A stretch of DNA of 64,000 nt from positions 7,130,001-7,194,000 of the forward strand of contig NZ_CP011125.1 of the NCBI RefSeq assembly GCF_000737325.1, read 5' to 3'. Below are positions 1-8,527 of this stretch, piece after piece. A model generated the notes under the pieces. That model was not told the DNA's origin. It was given only the letters and a program-made list of their open reading frames with translations, and ran no database searches. A program made the position numbers and the translations under genes. The DNA is from Sandaracinus amylolyticus. GTDB lineage: Bacteria; Myxococcota_A; Polyangia; Polyangiales; Sandaracinaceae. How positions within the stretch are numbered: the stretch's first letter is position 1; each line of letters begins with the position of its first letter.

Positions 1-1
1 G

Positions 2-226
2 CGCGCCGGCGTGACGTGGGACGAGGCGCTCGAGGGCGCGCTCGAGGCGTGGATCGCGGTCGGCCCCGAGGGCGGGCTCTCCCCGGCCGAAGAAGACGCG
101 CTCGTCGCGGCGGGGTGGCGCCGCGCGCGGGTCGCGGTCCCGATCATGCGCGTCGAGACCGCGGCTCCGGTGCTCGTCGCGATGAGCGTCGACCGCCTCG
201 CCCGCGCGGCGCTCACTGCAGGGTGA
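2..226 (+). CDS. rsmE: 16S rRNA m3U1498 methyltransferase RsmE, C-terminal part
   Basis: The 5' part lies outside the window; about 74 C-terminal residues are visible. They contain the SPOUT-fold signature of RsmE: VGPEGGLSPAEEDAL, then PIMRVETA (usually LRTETA), which together form the SAM-binding trefoil knot and the dimer interface. RsmE methylates N3 of U1498 in 16S rRNA, in the ribosomal decoding region. The stop codon overlaps the end of the convergent lipoprotein gene by 14 bp. The family call rests on these two motifs and their normal spacing. The start and upstream neighbours cannot be seen. Confidence 0.85.
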   Translation, partial: RAGVTWDEALEGALEAWIAVGPEGGLSPAEEDALVAAGWRRARVAVPIMRVETAAPVLVAMSVDRLARAALTAG

Positions 227-854
227 GCGGGACCACGACCCGCAGGTCCCCCGCGTCGCACCACGCGATCGTGGTCCAGTACGCGTCGTCCGAGATCGCC
301 CAGCGCCCGCGGCACACGTGCTCGCCCTCGCAGCGATCACCGGGCTCGGCGTGGCTCGCGCGCAAGAGCTCGCACGAAGCCTCGTCGCGCAGCTGCCACG
401 GCGTCGGCGGCACTCCGTCGTCGGGCGCCGCGGTGACGGCGCACGCGGTGACGCGACGTCCCGGCCCGCCGGCCTCGCACTGCGCGTCGGGCGCGGTGAC
501 GCACGCGCCCTCGACGTCGATCGACGACGGGCACGGGTGGATCCACTCGAGGTGAGACGGGCTCGACTCGCGCGTTCGCACGAGGCGCGCGCCGAGGCAC
601 ACCACGCCGTCCATCCAGCGGACCTCGACCGTCTCGGCGGCGCACGCGCCGTCGAAGTCGCACGCGTCTCCCGCCGCGCCTCGCTCGCGCGCTTCGCTGC
701 AGTCGTGCCACGGCCCGCCGCGGCTCTCGACCGTCAGCGGTCGCACGGCGGCGTCGCGACCGAGCGCGACGCCCTGCACGCGCTCGGTCTCGAAGCAACC
801 TGCGAGCAGCACGAGCGCGCAGAGCGCGGGTGGGAGCGAGGACCTTCGACGCAT
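213..854 (-). CDS. Cys-rich predicted lipoprotein
   Basis: 213 residues. The start at 854 is chosen because GGAGGT lies just upstream and it gives a clean lipoprotein signal: Met-Arg-Arg-Arg, a hydrophobic stretch, then lipobox LLAGC with the acylated Cys near residue 19. The mature part has about ten Cys, many in CxxxxxC spacing, so an exported, disulfide-stabilised protein is likely. No recognisable enzymatic domain. It is transcribed away from the ECF sigma gene, with a palindrome at 908-938 between them, so it could belong to that sigma factor's regulon (inference). Function unknown. Confidence 0.7.
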   Translation of the reverse strand: MRRRSSLPPALCALVLLAGCFETERVQGVALGRDAAVRPLTVESRGGPWHDCSEARERGAAGDACDFDGACAAETVEVRWMDGVVCLGARLVRTRESSPSHLEWIHPCPSSIDVEGACVTAPDAQCEAGGPGRRVTACAVTAAPDDGVPPTPWQLRDEASCELLRASHAEPGDRCEGEHVCRGRWAISDDAYWTTIAWCDAGDLRVVVPLTLQ

Positions 855-907
855 CGCGACCTCCGGGTGTCCAGCGGACTCGCGCTCTCGGGCCCCGACC
901 GCCCCGC

Positions 908-938
908 ATCGGCTCACCTTCGCGGCGCGTGAGCCGAT
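908..938. promoter_or_regulatory. 10-bp inverted repeat between divergent genes
   Basis: ATCGGCTCAC (908-917) and its exact reverse complement (929-938) are separated by 11 nt. The repeat sits in the 112-bp gap between the lipoprotein gene and the ECF sigma gene, 28 bp before the sigma start codon. It may be an operator for a dimeric regulator or a hairpin in either transcript. No T-tract follows, so an intrinsic terminator is unlikely. Confidence 0.45.
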
Positions 939-966
939 CGACCCCGGTCGCGGCCCTGGAGGCCGA

Positions 967-1575
967 ATGACCTCTCGACGCACGCCGCAGCACGCGGTCG
1001 CCACGCGTCGCGCCGAGCCTGCCGACGACGACGCGGAGCTCGTCGCGCGCGCGCTCGAGGGCGATGCCTGGGCGGAGGCCGCGATCTACCGGCGCCACGC
1101 GCCTCGCGTCGCGAACCTCGCGCTCCGGCTCCTCGGGCGGCGCGAGGACGCGATGGACGTGTTGCAGGACGTGTTCGTCGACGCGTACACGCAGCTCTCC
1201 GCGCTGCGCGATCCGGCTGCGCTCGGCCGCTGGCTGGCGCGCATGACCGTGCACCAGGCACATCGCCGGTTCCGCCGCCGCCGGCTCGCGCGCATGCTCG
1301 GTCTCGATCGCGGCGAGGACGCGACGCTCGACACGCTCGCCAGCCCCGACGTCTCGCCCGAACAGCGCGCGGAGCTCGCGCGCGTCTCCGAAGCGCTCGC
1401 GACGATGCCGCCGCGCCGCCGCTTCGCGTGGACGCTGCATCGCGTCGAGGGCGAGTCGCTGCCGGCCGTCGCGGAGTCGCTCGGATGCTCGCTCGCGACG
1501 GTGAAGCGCGAGATCGCCGCCGCGGAGGAACGCGTGCGCGCGCGGCTCGGCGCCGGACACGAGGAGGGGACGTGA
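967..1575 (+). CDS. ECF-type RNA polymerase sigma factor
   Basis: 202 residues. Region 2 is recognisable near residues 40-95: an Ala-rich helix, then EDAMDVLQDVFVDAYTQL, the core-binding and -10-recognition helices. Region 4 lies near residues 135-195, with ALATMPPRRRFAWTLHRVEG and the helix-turn-helix LPAVAESLGCSLATVKREI. There is no region 1 or 3, which is the ECF layout. GGAGG lies 7 nt before the ATG. The stop overlaps the GTG of the next gene by 4 bp (GTGA), so sigma factor and FecR-like protein are probably translationally coupled, as is normal for a sigma/anti-sigma pair. It should direct a small cell-envelope regulon. The inducing signal cannot be read from the sequence. Confidence 0.93.
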   Translation: MTSRRTPQHAVATRRAEPADDDAELVARALEGDAWAEAAIYRRHAPRVANLALRLLGRREDAMDVLQDVFVDAYTQLSALRDPAALGRWLARMTVHQAHRRFRRRRLARMLGLDRGEDATLDTLASPDVSPEQRAELARVSEALATMPPRRRFAWTLHRVEGESLPAVAESLGCSLATVKREIAAAEERVRARLGAGHEEGT

Positions 1576-2546
1576 GCCGGTCGGACGGTCCGCGCGCATC
1601 GCTGGGACGCGCGCTCGAGGACGCGGTGTCGGAGGCCGAGCTCGCGCACGCGTGGCGCGGCATCGCCGCGCGCAGGACGAATCGGCGGGCGCGGCGCGTG
1701 CTCGCGATCGCCGCGCTGGCCCTCGCGACTGCGGCCATCGTGATGATCGTGATCGCACGTCCGGATCCGTCCCCGCGCGCACCGCAGCAGCGCACGCGCG
1801 AGCGCGCGATGTCGTCGAGCGCGCGAGGCCCGATCGCGCACGCCGACGGAGCGCCGCTCTCGGGCGTCCTCCGCGGCGTGGGCATCACGCTCGACGAGGG
1901 TTCGTCGGTCGAGCCCGACGCGCTCGGCGATCTCGAGGTGCTGGCGAACGACGAGCACGAGGTCGCGTTGCACCTGCGCGCAGGCGGCGCGCGATTCTCG
2001 ATCACGCCCGGTGGCGCGCGGCGCTGGCGCGTCGAGGGCGGCGGCGTGAGCGTGGAGGTCGTCGGGACGGTGTTCTCGGTGCGGCGCGACGGCGCGCGCG
2101 TCCACGTCGCGGTCGAGCGCGGCGTGGTGATCGTCCGCGGCGCGGCCGTGCCCGACGGCGTGCAGCGGCTCGGCGCGGGCGCGTCGATCGACGTCGGACC
2201 GCCTCCGACGCCGCCCGACGTCGAGCCCGCGCCGGCCCCGCGCGAAACACCCCGCCGCGCCGCGCGCACCGAAGCGCAGCCACCCGACGACGAGCCGGCG
2301 CGCTGGCTCGACGACGCCGATCACGCGCGCCGCGAAGGACGCGTCGACGACGCGATCACCGCGCTCGGCGCGATCGTCGAGCGTCACCCGCGCTCGCCCG
2401 AAGCGCCGGTCGCCGCGTTCACCCGCGCGAGGCTGCTCACCTCGCTCGGGCGCGAGGCCGAGGCACGCGACAGCTACGCGCGCGCGATCGAGCTCGGGCT
2501 CCCTCCCGCGCTCGATGCGGCGGCGCGCGAGGCGCTCGCCCGGTGA
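1572..2546 (+). CDS. FecR-domain anti-sigma-like membrane protein with TPR tail
   Basis: 324 residues from the GTG at 1572, which overlaps the sigma stop. The N-terminus (about 1-38) is short and cytoplasmic. One membrane helix at about 40-62 (VLAIAALALATAAIVMIVIA) follows. A FecR domain spans about 100-215, with VEVVGTVFSV and a run ending in GVVIVRG. After a Pro-rich linker, TPR-like helices occupy about 240-320 (DDAITALGAIVERHPRSPEAPVAAF). FecR proteins usually bind and control the cognate ECF sigma through the cytoplasmic segment and sense in the periplasm. The TPR tail is an addition to the classical FecR plan. The stop overlaps the next GTG by 4 bp. Confidence 0.85.
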   Translation: MSRSDGPRASLGRALEDAVSEAELAHAWRGIAARRTNRRARRVLAIAALALATAAIVMIVIARPDPSPRAPQQRTRERAMSSSARGPIAHADGAPLSGVLRGVGITLDEGSSVEPDALGDLEVLANDEHEVALHLRAGGARFSITPGGARRWRVEGGGVSVEVVGTVFSVRRDGARVHVAVERGVVIVRGAAVPDGVQRLGAGASIDVGPPPTPPDVEPAPAPRETPRRAARTEAQPPDDEPARWLDDADHARREGRVDDAITALGAIVERHPRSPEAPVAAFTRARLLTSLGREAEARDSYARAIELGLPPALDAAAREALAR

Positions 2547-3496
2547 GATCGTGGTGCGCTGCGTGCGCGCTCGTGATCGTGCTCGGCTCCGCGGTGCGTG
2601 CTCGCGCGTGGATGCTCTCCGTCGAGGGCTGCGACGACACCGCCGTGCGCGACGGGATCGCGCTCGAGCTCGGCGCGACGCTCGACGACGACCCGTTCCA
2701 CAGGATCGAGATCGCATGCCGCGACGCGTCCGACGCGCGCGTGGTGGTGACCGCGACCGAGCTCGATCTCGTGCTCGAGCACCGCGTCGCGCTCGCCACG
2801 ATCCCGCCGCACCTCCACGCGCGCACGCTGGCGCTCGTCGTCGGCGCGATGGTCGAGTCCGCGCGCGCCGTCGAGGCATCGCCACAGCGTCCCGAGCCAC
2901 CCCCGGTCGAGCCGACGATCGCCGCCGCGCCCCCGCCGGCCGTCGCGCGGATGCCCCTCGAGCTCGCGCCCGTGCCGGTCGCGCCTGCGCCGCACGGCCC
3001 CTCCGACGTCTCGCTCCGCGCCGGCGGTCGCGTCTACCCGCTCGATACCGCGACGGCGCTCGGAGGCGTGCGTGTCGCCGTCGCGTACGACTGGCTCGAC
3101 GTCGAGCTCTCGGTCGAAGCGACCAGCGCACGGAACATCCTCGCCGACGCCGAATCCGTCCTCGCGCTCGCGTCGATCGGCGCGCGCCCGCTCGCGCTGC
3201 GTGAGCGCGTCGTGTCGCTCTCGCTCGGCGTCCACCTCGAAGGCGGCGTGTCGTGGACGGACACTCGGCCGCGCCTCGAGGGGTGGGTCGGCCGGACCAG
3301 CACGAACGCGGTCGGCGGCGGCTTCGTGCGCGCGCTCGTCGGGCTCGCGCTCGACCGCTGGCTCGACCTGCGGCTCGCGATCGACGTCGGCGTCGACTTC
3401 GGCCCGGTGATCGTGACGAGCGACGCGCGTCTGCTCGACGTCGCCGGGCTCTTCGTGGGCGCGACGCTCGGCGTCGCGGTCCCGGGGATCCCGTGA
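2543..3496 (+). CDS. secreted or outer-membrane protein of the ECF/FecR operon
   Basis: 317 residues from the GTG at 2543, coupled to fecR by GTGA. A signal peptide is clear (ACALVIVLGSAVRARA, cleavage near residue 22). Residues 23-110 form a compact domain. A Pro/Ala-rich linker at about 113-150 leads to a C-terminal half of alternating strands (GGVRVAVAYDWLDVELSVEA, then GVHLEGGVSW and AIDVGVDFGPVIV) that reads like a small beta-barrel or surface beta-domain. It is the third gene of the operon and is probably the sensed envelope component or a regulon output. It is not a TonB receptor, so this is not a canonical FecIRA system. Confidence 0.7.
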   Translation: MRSWCAACALVIVLGSAVRARAWMLSVEGCDDTAVRDGIALELGATLDDDPFHRIEIACRDASDARVVVTATELDLVLEHRVALATIPPHLHARTLALVVGAMVESARAVEASPQRPEPPPVEPTIAAAPPPAVARMPLELAPVPVAPAPHGPSDVSLRAGGRVYPLDTATALGGVRVAVAYDWLDVELSVEATSARNILADAESVLALASIGARPLALRERVVSLSLGVHLEGGVSWTDTRPRLEGWVGRTSTNAVGGGFVRALVGLALDRWLDLRLAIDVGVDFGPVIVTSDARLLDVAGLFVGATLGVAVPGIP

Positions 3497-3503
3497 CGAC
3501 GGC

Positions 3504-3938
3504 TCAGGGCGCGCCGCAGGCGATCCACTCGCCGAGCTGGTCCCGCTCGGCGTCGCTCGGGATCGCGGTGCTCGTGCTCGGCGGCATGTACAGGTTCACG
3601 CGCGTCGGGCCCGCCGCCGCCGCCTCGTCGATCGCCTCGAGGTGCATCCGCACGTCCGCGAGCGTCTCGAGGTCCGTGCCGAGCGGCGCCCCGTTCCGCT
3701 CCGCGATCGTCGCGAGCTGCGAGTCGTGGCAGCGCACGCAATACGCCTCGAAGAACTCGCGCCCGAACGTGTCGTAGGTCAGGGTCGATCCGTCAGGACA
3801 GTCCGCTTCGGTCGCGCCCGGCGATCGTGTCCGCAGGCGCATCCCGCCCCCGTCGTCGCCCTCACCGCCCTCGCCTGGCCCGCAGCCCGCGAGCGCCACG
3901 AGCGCCACCACCACGAGCCCCAGCGTGCGTCCGGGCAT
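3504..3938 (-). CDS. monoheme cytochrome c-like lipoprotein
   Basis: 144 residues from the ATG at 3938, the start that gives a lipoprotein signal (LVVVALVALAGC, acyl Cys near residue 19). A Gly/Asp-rich tether follows. The mature domain carries a single heme-attachment motif CVRCH near residue 67 (preceded by REFFEAY), a downstream Met in NLYMPPSTS that could be an axial ligand, and the C-terminal helix DQLGEWIACGAP typical of small c-type cytochromes. It would act at the membrane surface in periplasmic electron transfer. A second such domain occurs at the end of the gene at 37614-38867. Redox partners are unknown. Confidence 0.72.
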   Translation of the reverse strand: MPGRTLGLVVVALVALAGCGPGEGGEGDDGGGMRLRTRSPGATEADCPDGSTLTYDTFGREFFEAYCVRCHDSQLATIAERNGAPLGTDLETLADVRMHLEAIDEAAAAGPTRVNLYMPPSTSTAIPSDAERDQLGEWIACGAP

Positions 3939-3991
3939 GTCTTCGAGCCGTAGCACGCCCTCCACTCCCGCGCCGGAAACGCACAGGTTCG

Positions 3992-4021
3992 TTGACACCT
4001 CCCGAGGGCGCGGGCGAACAT
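3992..4021 (+). promoter_or_regulatory. sigma-70-type promoter for the MshEN-GAF-HEAT gene
   Basis: A perfect -35 hexamer TTGACA (3992-3997), an 18-nt spacer and a weak -10 GAACAT (4016-4021). The predicted transcription start is near 4028, 18 nt ahead of the ATG at 4046. It lies in the only plausible upstream gap and is one of few consensus -35 boxes in this GC-rich window. Confidence 0.5.
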
Positions 4022-4045
4022 CGGAACCCCTCGGAACGACGACGC

Positions 4046-7000
4046 ATGTCCGCCCTCACCTCCCTCCTCGCACGCGACCAGGTGGTCCCGGTTCGCAAGA
4101 TCGAGGAGGCGCTGCAGAAGCAGGTCGTGTCGGGTGGCGAGATGTCGAGCGTCCTGCTCGAGCTCGACGCCGTCGCCGAGAACACGCTCGCCGCGTACTG
4201 CGCCGCGCTGTACGCGCTGCTGCCCGCGACGCGCGACGAGGTGATGCGCGTGCCGCGCGACACGGTGCGCATCGTGCCGCGCGAGATCGCCGAGCGTCAT
4301 CGCCTGGTCCCGCTCGCGGTCGACGGCGGCACGCTGCTCGTCGCGCTCGCGCGACCGCTCGACGCCGACGTCGAGGAGCAGCTCGGCTTCCTGCTCGGCT
4401 TCGAGCTCGTCACGCGCATCGTCTGCGACGTGCGCATCTCCGCCGCGCTGGTCCACCACTACGCGATCGACGCGCCGCCGCGGCACACGCGCCTGATCGA
4501 CAAGCTGCGCGCGCGCGATCCCGGACCGGTCCCGTACGTCGCGCCGCCGCAGGACGGCAAGGTCGATCGCCAGTCGCTCTCGCACATGCCGCAGAAGCGG
4601 CCGAGCGTCGCCGACTGGCTCGACGAGGAGGACGACGAGGAGGAGACGGCGCCGCCGCCGAGCACGCCGATCGTGCGCGCCTCGCAGGTGCCGGAGAGCC
4701 GCACCACCGATCCCCTCGGCGTGCCGCGCGAGGTCGTCGAGCGACACGTGCGCGAGGCCCCGCAGCGTCCGAGCTCGCTCCCGCCGCCGCAGCCGGTCGG
4801 GACCACGGGGAAGCCCCCGACCGACGCGCCCGAGCAGCCTCCGAAGTCCGACCCCGGCAGCGAGACCGCGCGCGCGCTGCGGCGCCTCCGCGGCCCGCTC
4901 ACCGCCGCGCACGCGGTGAAGCTGCTCGAGCAGGCCGAGCACCGCGACGAGATCCTCGAGGTCTTCTTCGCGTTCTCGCGCCAGTTCTTCGACTACGCCG
5001 CGCTCTTCGTGGTGCACGACGACGTGGCCGACGGGCGCGACGCGTTCGGCTCGGGCGCGGGCCTCGATGCGGTGCGGCGCATCGCGGTGCCGCTCGACGT
5101 GCCGGGCACGTTCGGCGAGGTGCGGCGCTCGCTCAAGCCGCACGTCGGCCGGCTCGCGGCGTCGGATCTCGATCGTCTCGTGCTCCGCGATCTCTCTCGC
5201 GGCGCGACCACGCCCGCGCTGGTGATGCCGGTCGCGATCCGCGGGCGCGCCGTGCTGATGCTCTACGCCGATCGTGCGGGCGACTCGTTCACGGTCGCGG
5301 ACCTCCCGGAGCTCGTCGCGTTCGTGCCGCGCGTCGTCGACGCGTTCGAGCGGCTGATCCTGCGGCGCAAGCGCGGCCCGGGGTACCAGCGCGGCACCGG
5401 CGGGGATCGCGGCGGCGCGAGCGGCGGCGAAGAGCCCAGCGAGGGTGAACGAGCCGGCTCCGAGCGCGACACGTTGAAGATGGCCGCGCGCGCGATGGCG
5501 GAGATCACGCCGGTGACGCGGCCGCGCGCGTCGTGGGCGGGCGCGCAGCCCACGCCGTCGACGCCGCCCGACGCGCTCCCCGTGCTCTCGCGCCCCGAGG
5601 ACGCGCCGCGCCTCCCCGATCGTGCGTCGCTCCGTGATCGCGCTGGTCGCGAGCCGGCGCAGCCGGTCGCGACCCCGCAGCGTGCGGCGCCGGTCGCGTC
5701 GCGCTGGGAGTCGGTCGCGCCCCCTGCCGCATCGAGCGCACCGGGCCTCGAGACCGTCCCGAGCGAGCCGCCGCGGCCCGCGGTCTCGCGCACCGCGAGC
5801 TCGCCCGGGCTCGACGTCGCCGCGCTCGCGCGCTCGAGCGCCCCGCGCAGCGCGACGCTGCGCTCGATGCTCGGCATCCCGCGCGCCGCGCCGCTGCCGC
5901 CCGAGGCGAACGTCTCGCTCCCGCCGGTGTCGGAGCGTCCGCCGCCCGCGCCCGCGCGCGACGACGACGAGCCCGAGCTCACGCTCGCCTACGATACGAA
6001 CGGCGCCGATAGCGGCGAGCACGACCTCGCCAGCGACCTCACGCCCGAGCCGCCGCGCTCCGCCGCCCCGCGCGCCGGCGGCGCGTACATCGTCCGCGAC
6101 GCGGGCGTCGACGTGGTCACGGCCGCGCCGCCCAAGCGCAACGCGACCGAGCGGCCGCGCTCGATGCGCCCCGATCCGCGCGCCGAGGTCTCCGAGGACG
6201 ACGTGCCGGTGACGCAGGAGGTCATCCACGTCCCCGCGATCGAGGCGCGCCGGCAGCGGCCTGCCGACAGCGCGCCGCCGCAGCGCCACGCCGCGCCTCC
6301 GTCGAGCGTGGAGAGCCCGACCGTCATCGTCGACATGGGCGATCAGGTCAACGCGATGGTCGTCGACCTCTCGCGCTGCGGGCCCGACGGCGAGCAGGCG
6401 ATCGTCGACTCGCTCGTGCGCATGGGCGAGGTCGCGCTGCCCACGCTCGCGCAGGCGTTCCCCGGGCCGCTCTGGTTCGATCGGCGCCGCCCGTACCGCC
6501 GCATGCCGCGCGGTCGCGACGTGTCGGCGATCGGGCGGGCGCTGGTCGCGTTCCGCGAGCGCGCGGCGCCGTACGTCGCGTCGCTGCTCGACGTCGCGCA
6601 GTCGGACCGTCGCTTCTACGCGACGCTGGTCGCGGGCGAGATCGTCCATCCGACGTTGGTCGCGGCGCTCGCCGATCGCGTGTTCGACGACGACGACGGA
6701 GTGCGCGCGGCGGCGCTCGAGATCCTCCCGCGGTTCCGCAGCTTCAAGGCGGAGTGGGTCGAGACGCTCGCGCAGCTGCGCCGCGCGGCGAAGATCCGCG
6801 GGCGCGATCCGGAGAAGCGCCGGCGCGCCGCGCGCGCGCTCGGCGCGCTGCGCGATGCGGGCTCGGTGCGCCTGCTGATCGAGCTGCTCGACGACGAAGA
6901 CCAGGATCTCGCCGACGTCGCGCACCGCGCGCTCGTCGAGATCGCGTGCGAGGACATGGGGACCGCGGCGCGCCGCTGGATGCCGTGGCTCCAGAAGAAC

Positions 7001-7204
7001 GAGCGCCGCCACCGCATCGAGTGGCTCATCGACGCGCTCTCGCACAGCGACGAGTCGATCCGCACCGCCGCGGGCGACGAGCTCAAGTCGCTCACGCAGC
7101 AGTACTACGGGTTCCACCCCGCCGCGACGCGCAAGGAGCGCGAGGTCGCGCAGCAGAAGTACCGCCGCTGGTGGGAAGAAGAAGGCGCCCGGCAGTTCGG
7201 GTGA
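4046..7204 (+). CDS. MshEN (GspE N-terminal) - GAF-like - HEAT-repeat protein
   Basis: 1052 residues. Residues 1-140 resemble the MshEN/GspE N-terminal domain: a four-helix part, then IVPREIAERHRLVPLAVDGGTLLVA, the segment that binds c-di-GMP in MshE-type ATPases. Residues about 280-450 look like a GAF domain (DEILEVFFAFSRQFFDYAAL through RAVLMLYADR). A long Pro/Ala/Arg-rich disordered linker spans about 460-760. About 790-1052 are HEAT-like helices (PYVASLLDVAQSDRRFYATL, RAAALEILPRF, VRLLIELLDDEDQDLADVAH). No Walker motifs are seen, so it is not an ATPase. A scaffold or effector for a nucleotide second messenger is plausible but inferred. The ATG at 4046 is chosen because longer forms add only Arg/Pro shadow sequence. 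Confidence 0.8.
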   Translation: MSALTSLLARDQVVPVRKIEEALQKQVVSGGEMSSVLLELDAVAENTLAAYCAALYALLPATRDEVMRVPRDTVRIVPREIAERHRLVPLAVDGGTLLVALARPLDADVEEQLGFLLGFELVTRIVCDVRISAALVHHYAIDAPPRHTRLIDKLRARDPGPVPYVAPPQDGKVDRQSLSHMPQKRPSVADWLDEEDDEEETAPPPSTPIVRASQVPESRTTDPLGVPREVVERHVREAPQRPSSLPPPQPVGTTGKPPTDAPEQPPKSDPGSETARALRRLRGPLTAAHAVKLLEQAEHRDEILEVFFAFSRQFFDYAALFVVHDDVADGRDAFGSGAGLDAVRRIAVPLDVPGTFGEVRRSLKPHVGRLAASDLDRLVLRDLSRGATTPALVMPVAIRGRAVLMLYADRAGDSFTVADLPELVAFVPRVVDAFERLILRRKRGPGYQRGTGGDRGGASGGEEPSEGERAGSERDTLKMAARAMAEITPVTRPRASWAGAQPTPSTPPDALPVLSRPEDAPRLPDRASLRDRAGREPAQPVATPQRAAPVASRWESVAPPAASSAPGLETVPSEPPRPAVSRTASSPGLDVAALARSSAPRSATLRSMLGIPRAAPLPPEANVSLPPVSERPPPAPARDDDEPELTLAYDTNGADSGEHDLASDLTPEPPRSAAPRAGGAYIVRDAGVDVVTAAPPKRNATERPRSMRPDPRAEVSEDDVPVTQEVIHVPAIEARRQRPADSAPPQRHAAPPSSVESPTVIVDMGDQVNAMVVDLSRCGPDGEQAIVDSLVRMGEVALPTLAQAFPGPLWFDRRRPYRRMPRGRDVSAIGRALVAFRERAAPYVASLLDVAQSDRRFYATLVAGEIVHPTLVAALADRVFDDDDGVRAAALEILPRFRSFKAEWVETLAQLRRAAKIRGRDPEKRRRAARALGALRDAGSVRLLIELLDDEDQDLADVAHRALVEIACEDMGTAARRWMPWLQKNERRHRIEWLIDALSHSDESIRTAAGDELKSLTQQYYGFHPAATRKEREVAQQKYRRWWEEEGARQFG

Positions 7205-8149
7205 TCACACGAACGGCGGCGACTCCGACTGCATCGTCCGCTCTTCCACGGTCGTGATCTCCACCGCAGCCGCTCTCGCCAGCGCGCCCAGCGCTCTCCG
7301 CGCGCTCGCGGTCGGCGTCAGCTCCGCGACCGCGTCGAACAGCGCGCCCGCGCTCGGATAACGATCGCGCGGCTCGGGCTCGAGCAGGCGCTCGACGATG
7401 CCGACCAGGCGTGGCGGCACGTGCGGCGCGGTCTTCGCGAGCGGCGCGCGATCCTTCGGCGTGCGCATCGGGCCGCGGAACGGGCGGCGTCCCGACGCCG
7501 CCTCGTAGAGCAGCACGCCGAGCGAGAAGAGATCGCTCGCCGTCGATGCTTTCCCCGTCGCCGCGTAGTCGGGCGCCATGTACGCGACCTTGCCCTTCGC
7601 GAACCCGGTCGAGGTCACGGCCGCTCCATCCTGCGCCTTCGCGATCCCGAAGTCCGCGAGCTTCACCTCGCCCACCTCGCTGATCAGCACGTTCGCCGGC
7701 GACACGTCGCGATGCAGCACGCCGTGCTCGTGCGCGTGCTCGAGCGCCGTCGCGAGCTCCAGCGCGAGCAGCGCGACCACGTCCGCCGCGAGCACGCGCC
7801 GGTGCGCGTTCTCGGTGTCGAGCACGCGCCGCAGATCCGCGCCCTCGATCAGCTCGAGCGCCAGGTACGGCGCACCCTCGTGCTCCCCCACGTCCAGCAC
7901 CTGCACGATCGTCGCGTGCCGCAGGCGCGCTGCGATCCTCGCCTCCTCGAGGAACATCCGCACGAAGCGCGCGTCGTCCTGCCACGCGGGGAGGATCCGC
8001 TTCAGACAGACCCGCTGCTCGATGCCGCCCGGCCCGCGCCGCAGCGCTCGGAACGTCTCGGCCATCCCTCCCGCGCCGATCCGCGAGAGCACCTCGTAGC
8101 CCCCGATGTGCTCCCGTCGGGATCCTTCACGCGTGGAGTGCTCGGCCAT
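7205..8149 (-). CDS. Ser/Thr protein kinase (Hanks type), soluble
   Basis: 314 residues, essentially a kinase domain alone: Gly loop [10 protein letters not shown] (24-33), catalytic Lys50 (CLKRIL), HRDVSPANV (146-154), DFG (166-168), then [10 protein letters not shown] where the usual APE is APD. There is no membrane helix and no sensor domain, so it acts in the cytoplasm on unknown substrates. The start at 8149 (MAEHST) directly precedes the conserved [16 protein letters not shown] entry; the upstream extension is antisense to gatC. It abuts the preceding gene tail to tail, with no spacer, and is divergent from gatCAB. Confidence 0.92.
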   Translation of the reverse strand: MAEHSTREGSRREHIGGYEVLSRIGAGGMAETFRALRRGPGGIEQRVCLKRILPAWQDDARFVRMFLEEARIAARLRHATIVQVLDVGEHEGAPYLALELIEGADLRRVLDTENAHRRVLAADVVALLALELATALEHAHEHGVLHRDVSPANVLISEVGEVKLADFGIAKAQDGAAVTSTGFAKGKVAYMAPDYAATGKASTASDLFSLGVLLYEAASGRRPFRGPMRTPKDRAPLAKTAPHVPPRLVGIVERLLEPEPRDRYPSAGALFDAVAELTPTASARRALGALARAAAVEITTVEERTMQSESPPFV

Positions 8150-8227
8150 GCAGCGCGCCCATCGGGTCCACCCGCCGCTCGTTGCGTGGCCGCGTGCTAC
8201 CGTCCCGCCCCTTTCGGGAGGACACCC

Positions 8228-8527
8228 ATGACCCAGCGGATCGGTCTCGAGGAAGTCCGGCACGTCGCGGCGCTCGCGCGGCTCGCGCTCGACGAGAACG
8301 AGGTGCGCACGATGCAGGCGCAGCTCGACTCGATCCTCGACTCGATGGCGACGCTCGCGAAGCTCGACACCGAGGGCGTCCCGCCGACGCAGCACGCGCT
8401 CGACATGGTGTGCCCGCTGCGCGAGGACCTGCCCCGCGCGTCGCTTCGCCGCGACGAGGCCCTGCGCGCCGCGGCGCGCAGCGAGGCCGGCGCGTTCGCG
8501 GTGCCGAAGGTCATGGAGGGCGAGTGA
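8228..8527 (+). CDS. gatC: aspartyl/glutamyl-tRNA amidotransferase subunit C
   Basis: 99 residues, normal for GatC. The N-terminal helices [19 protein letters not shown] and the conserved [11 protein letters not shown] segment, which wraps the GatA-GatB interface, are present. GGGAGGA lies 5 nt before the ATG. The ATG of gatA overlaps the stop (TGATG), so C and A are coupled. GatCAB amidates mischarged Asp-tRNA(Asn) and/or Glu-tRNA(Gln). Which is used depends on whether AsnRS and GlnRS genes occur elsewhere, which this window cannot show. Confidence 0.95.
   Translation: MTQRIGLEEVRHVAALARLALDENEVRTMQAQLDSILDSMATLAKLDTEGVPPTQHALDMVCPLREDLPRASLRRDEALRAAARSEAGAFAVPKVMEGE

Noticed and set aside
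3779-7117. 1112-codon open frame on the minus strand
   Set aside because: Antisense to the MshEN-GAF-HEAT gene, low-complexity Arg-rich product, no ribosome site.
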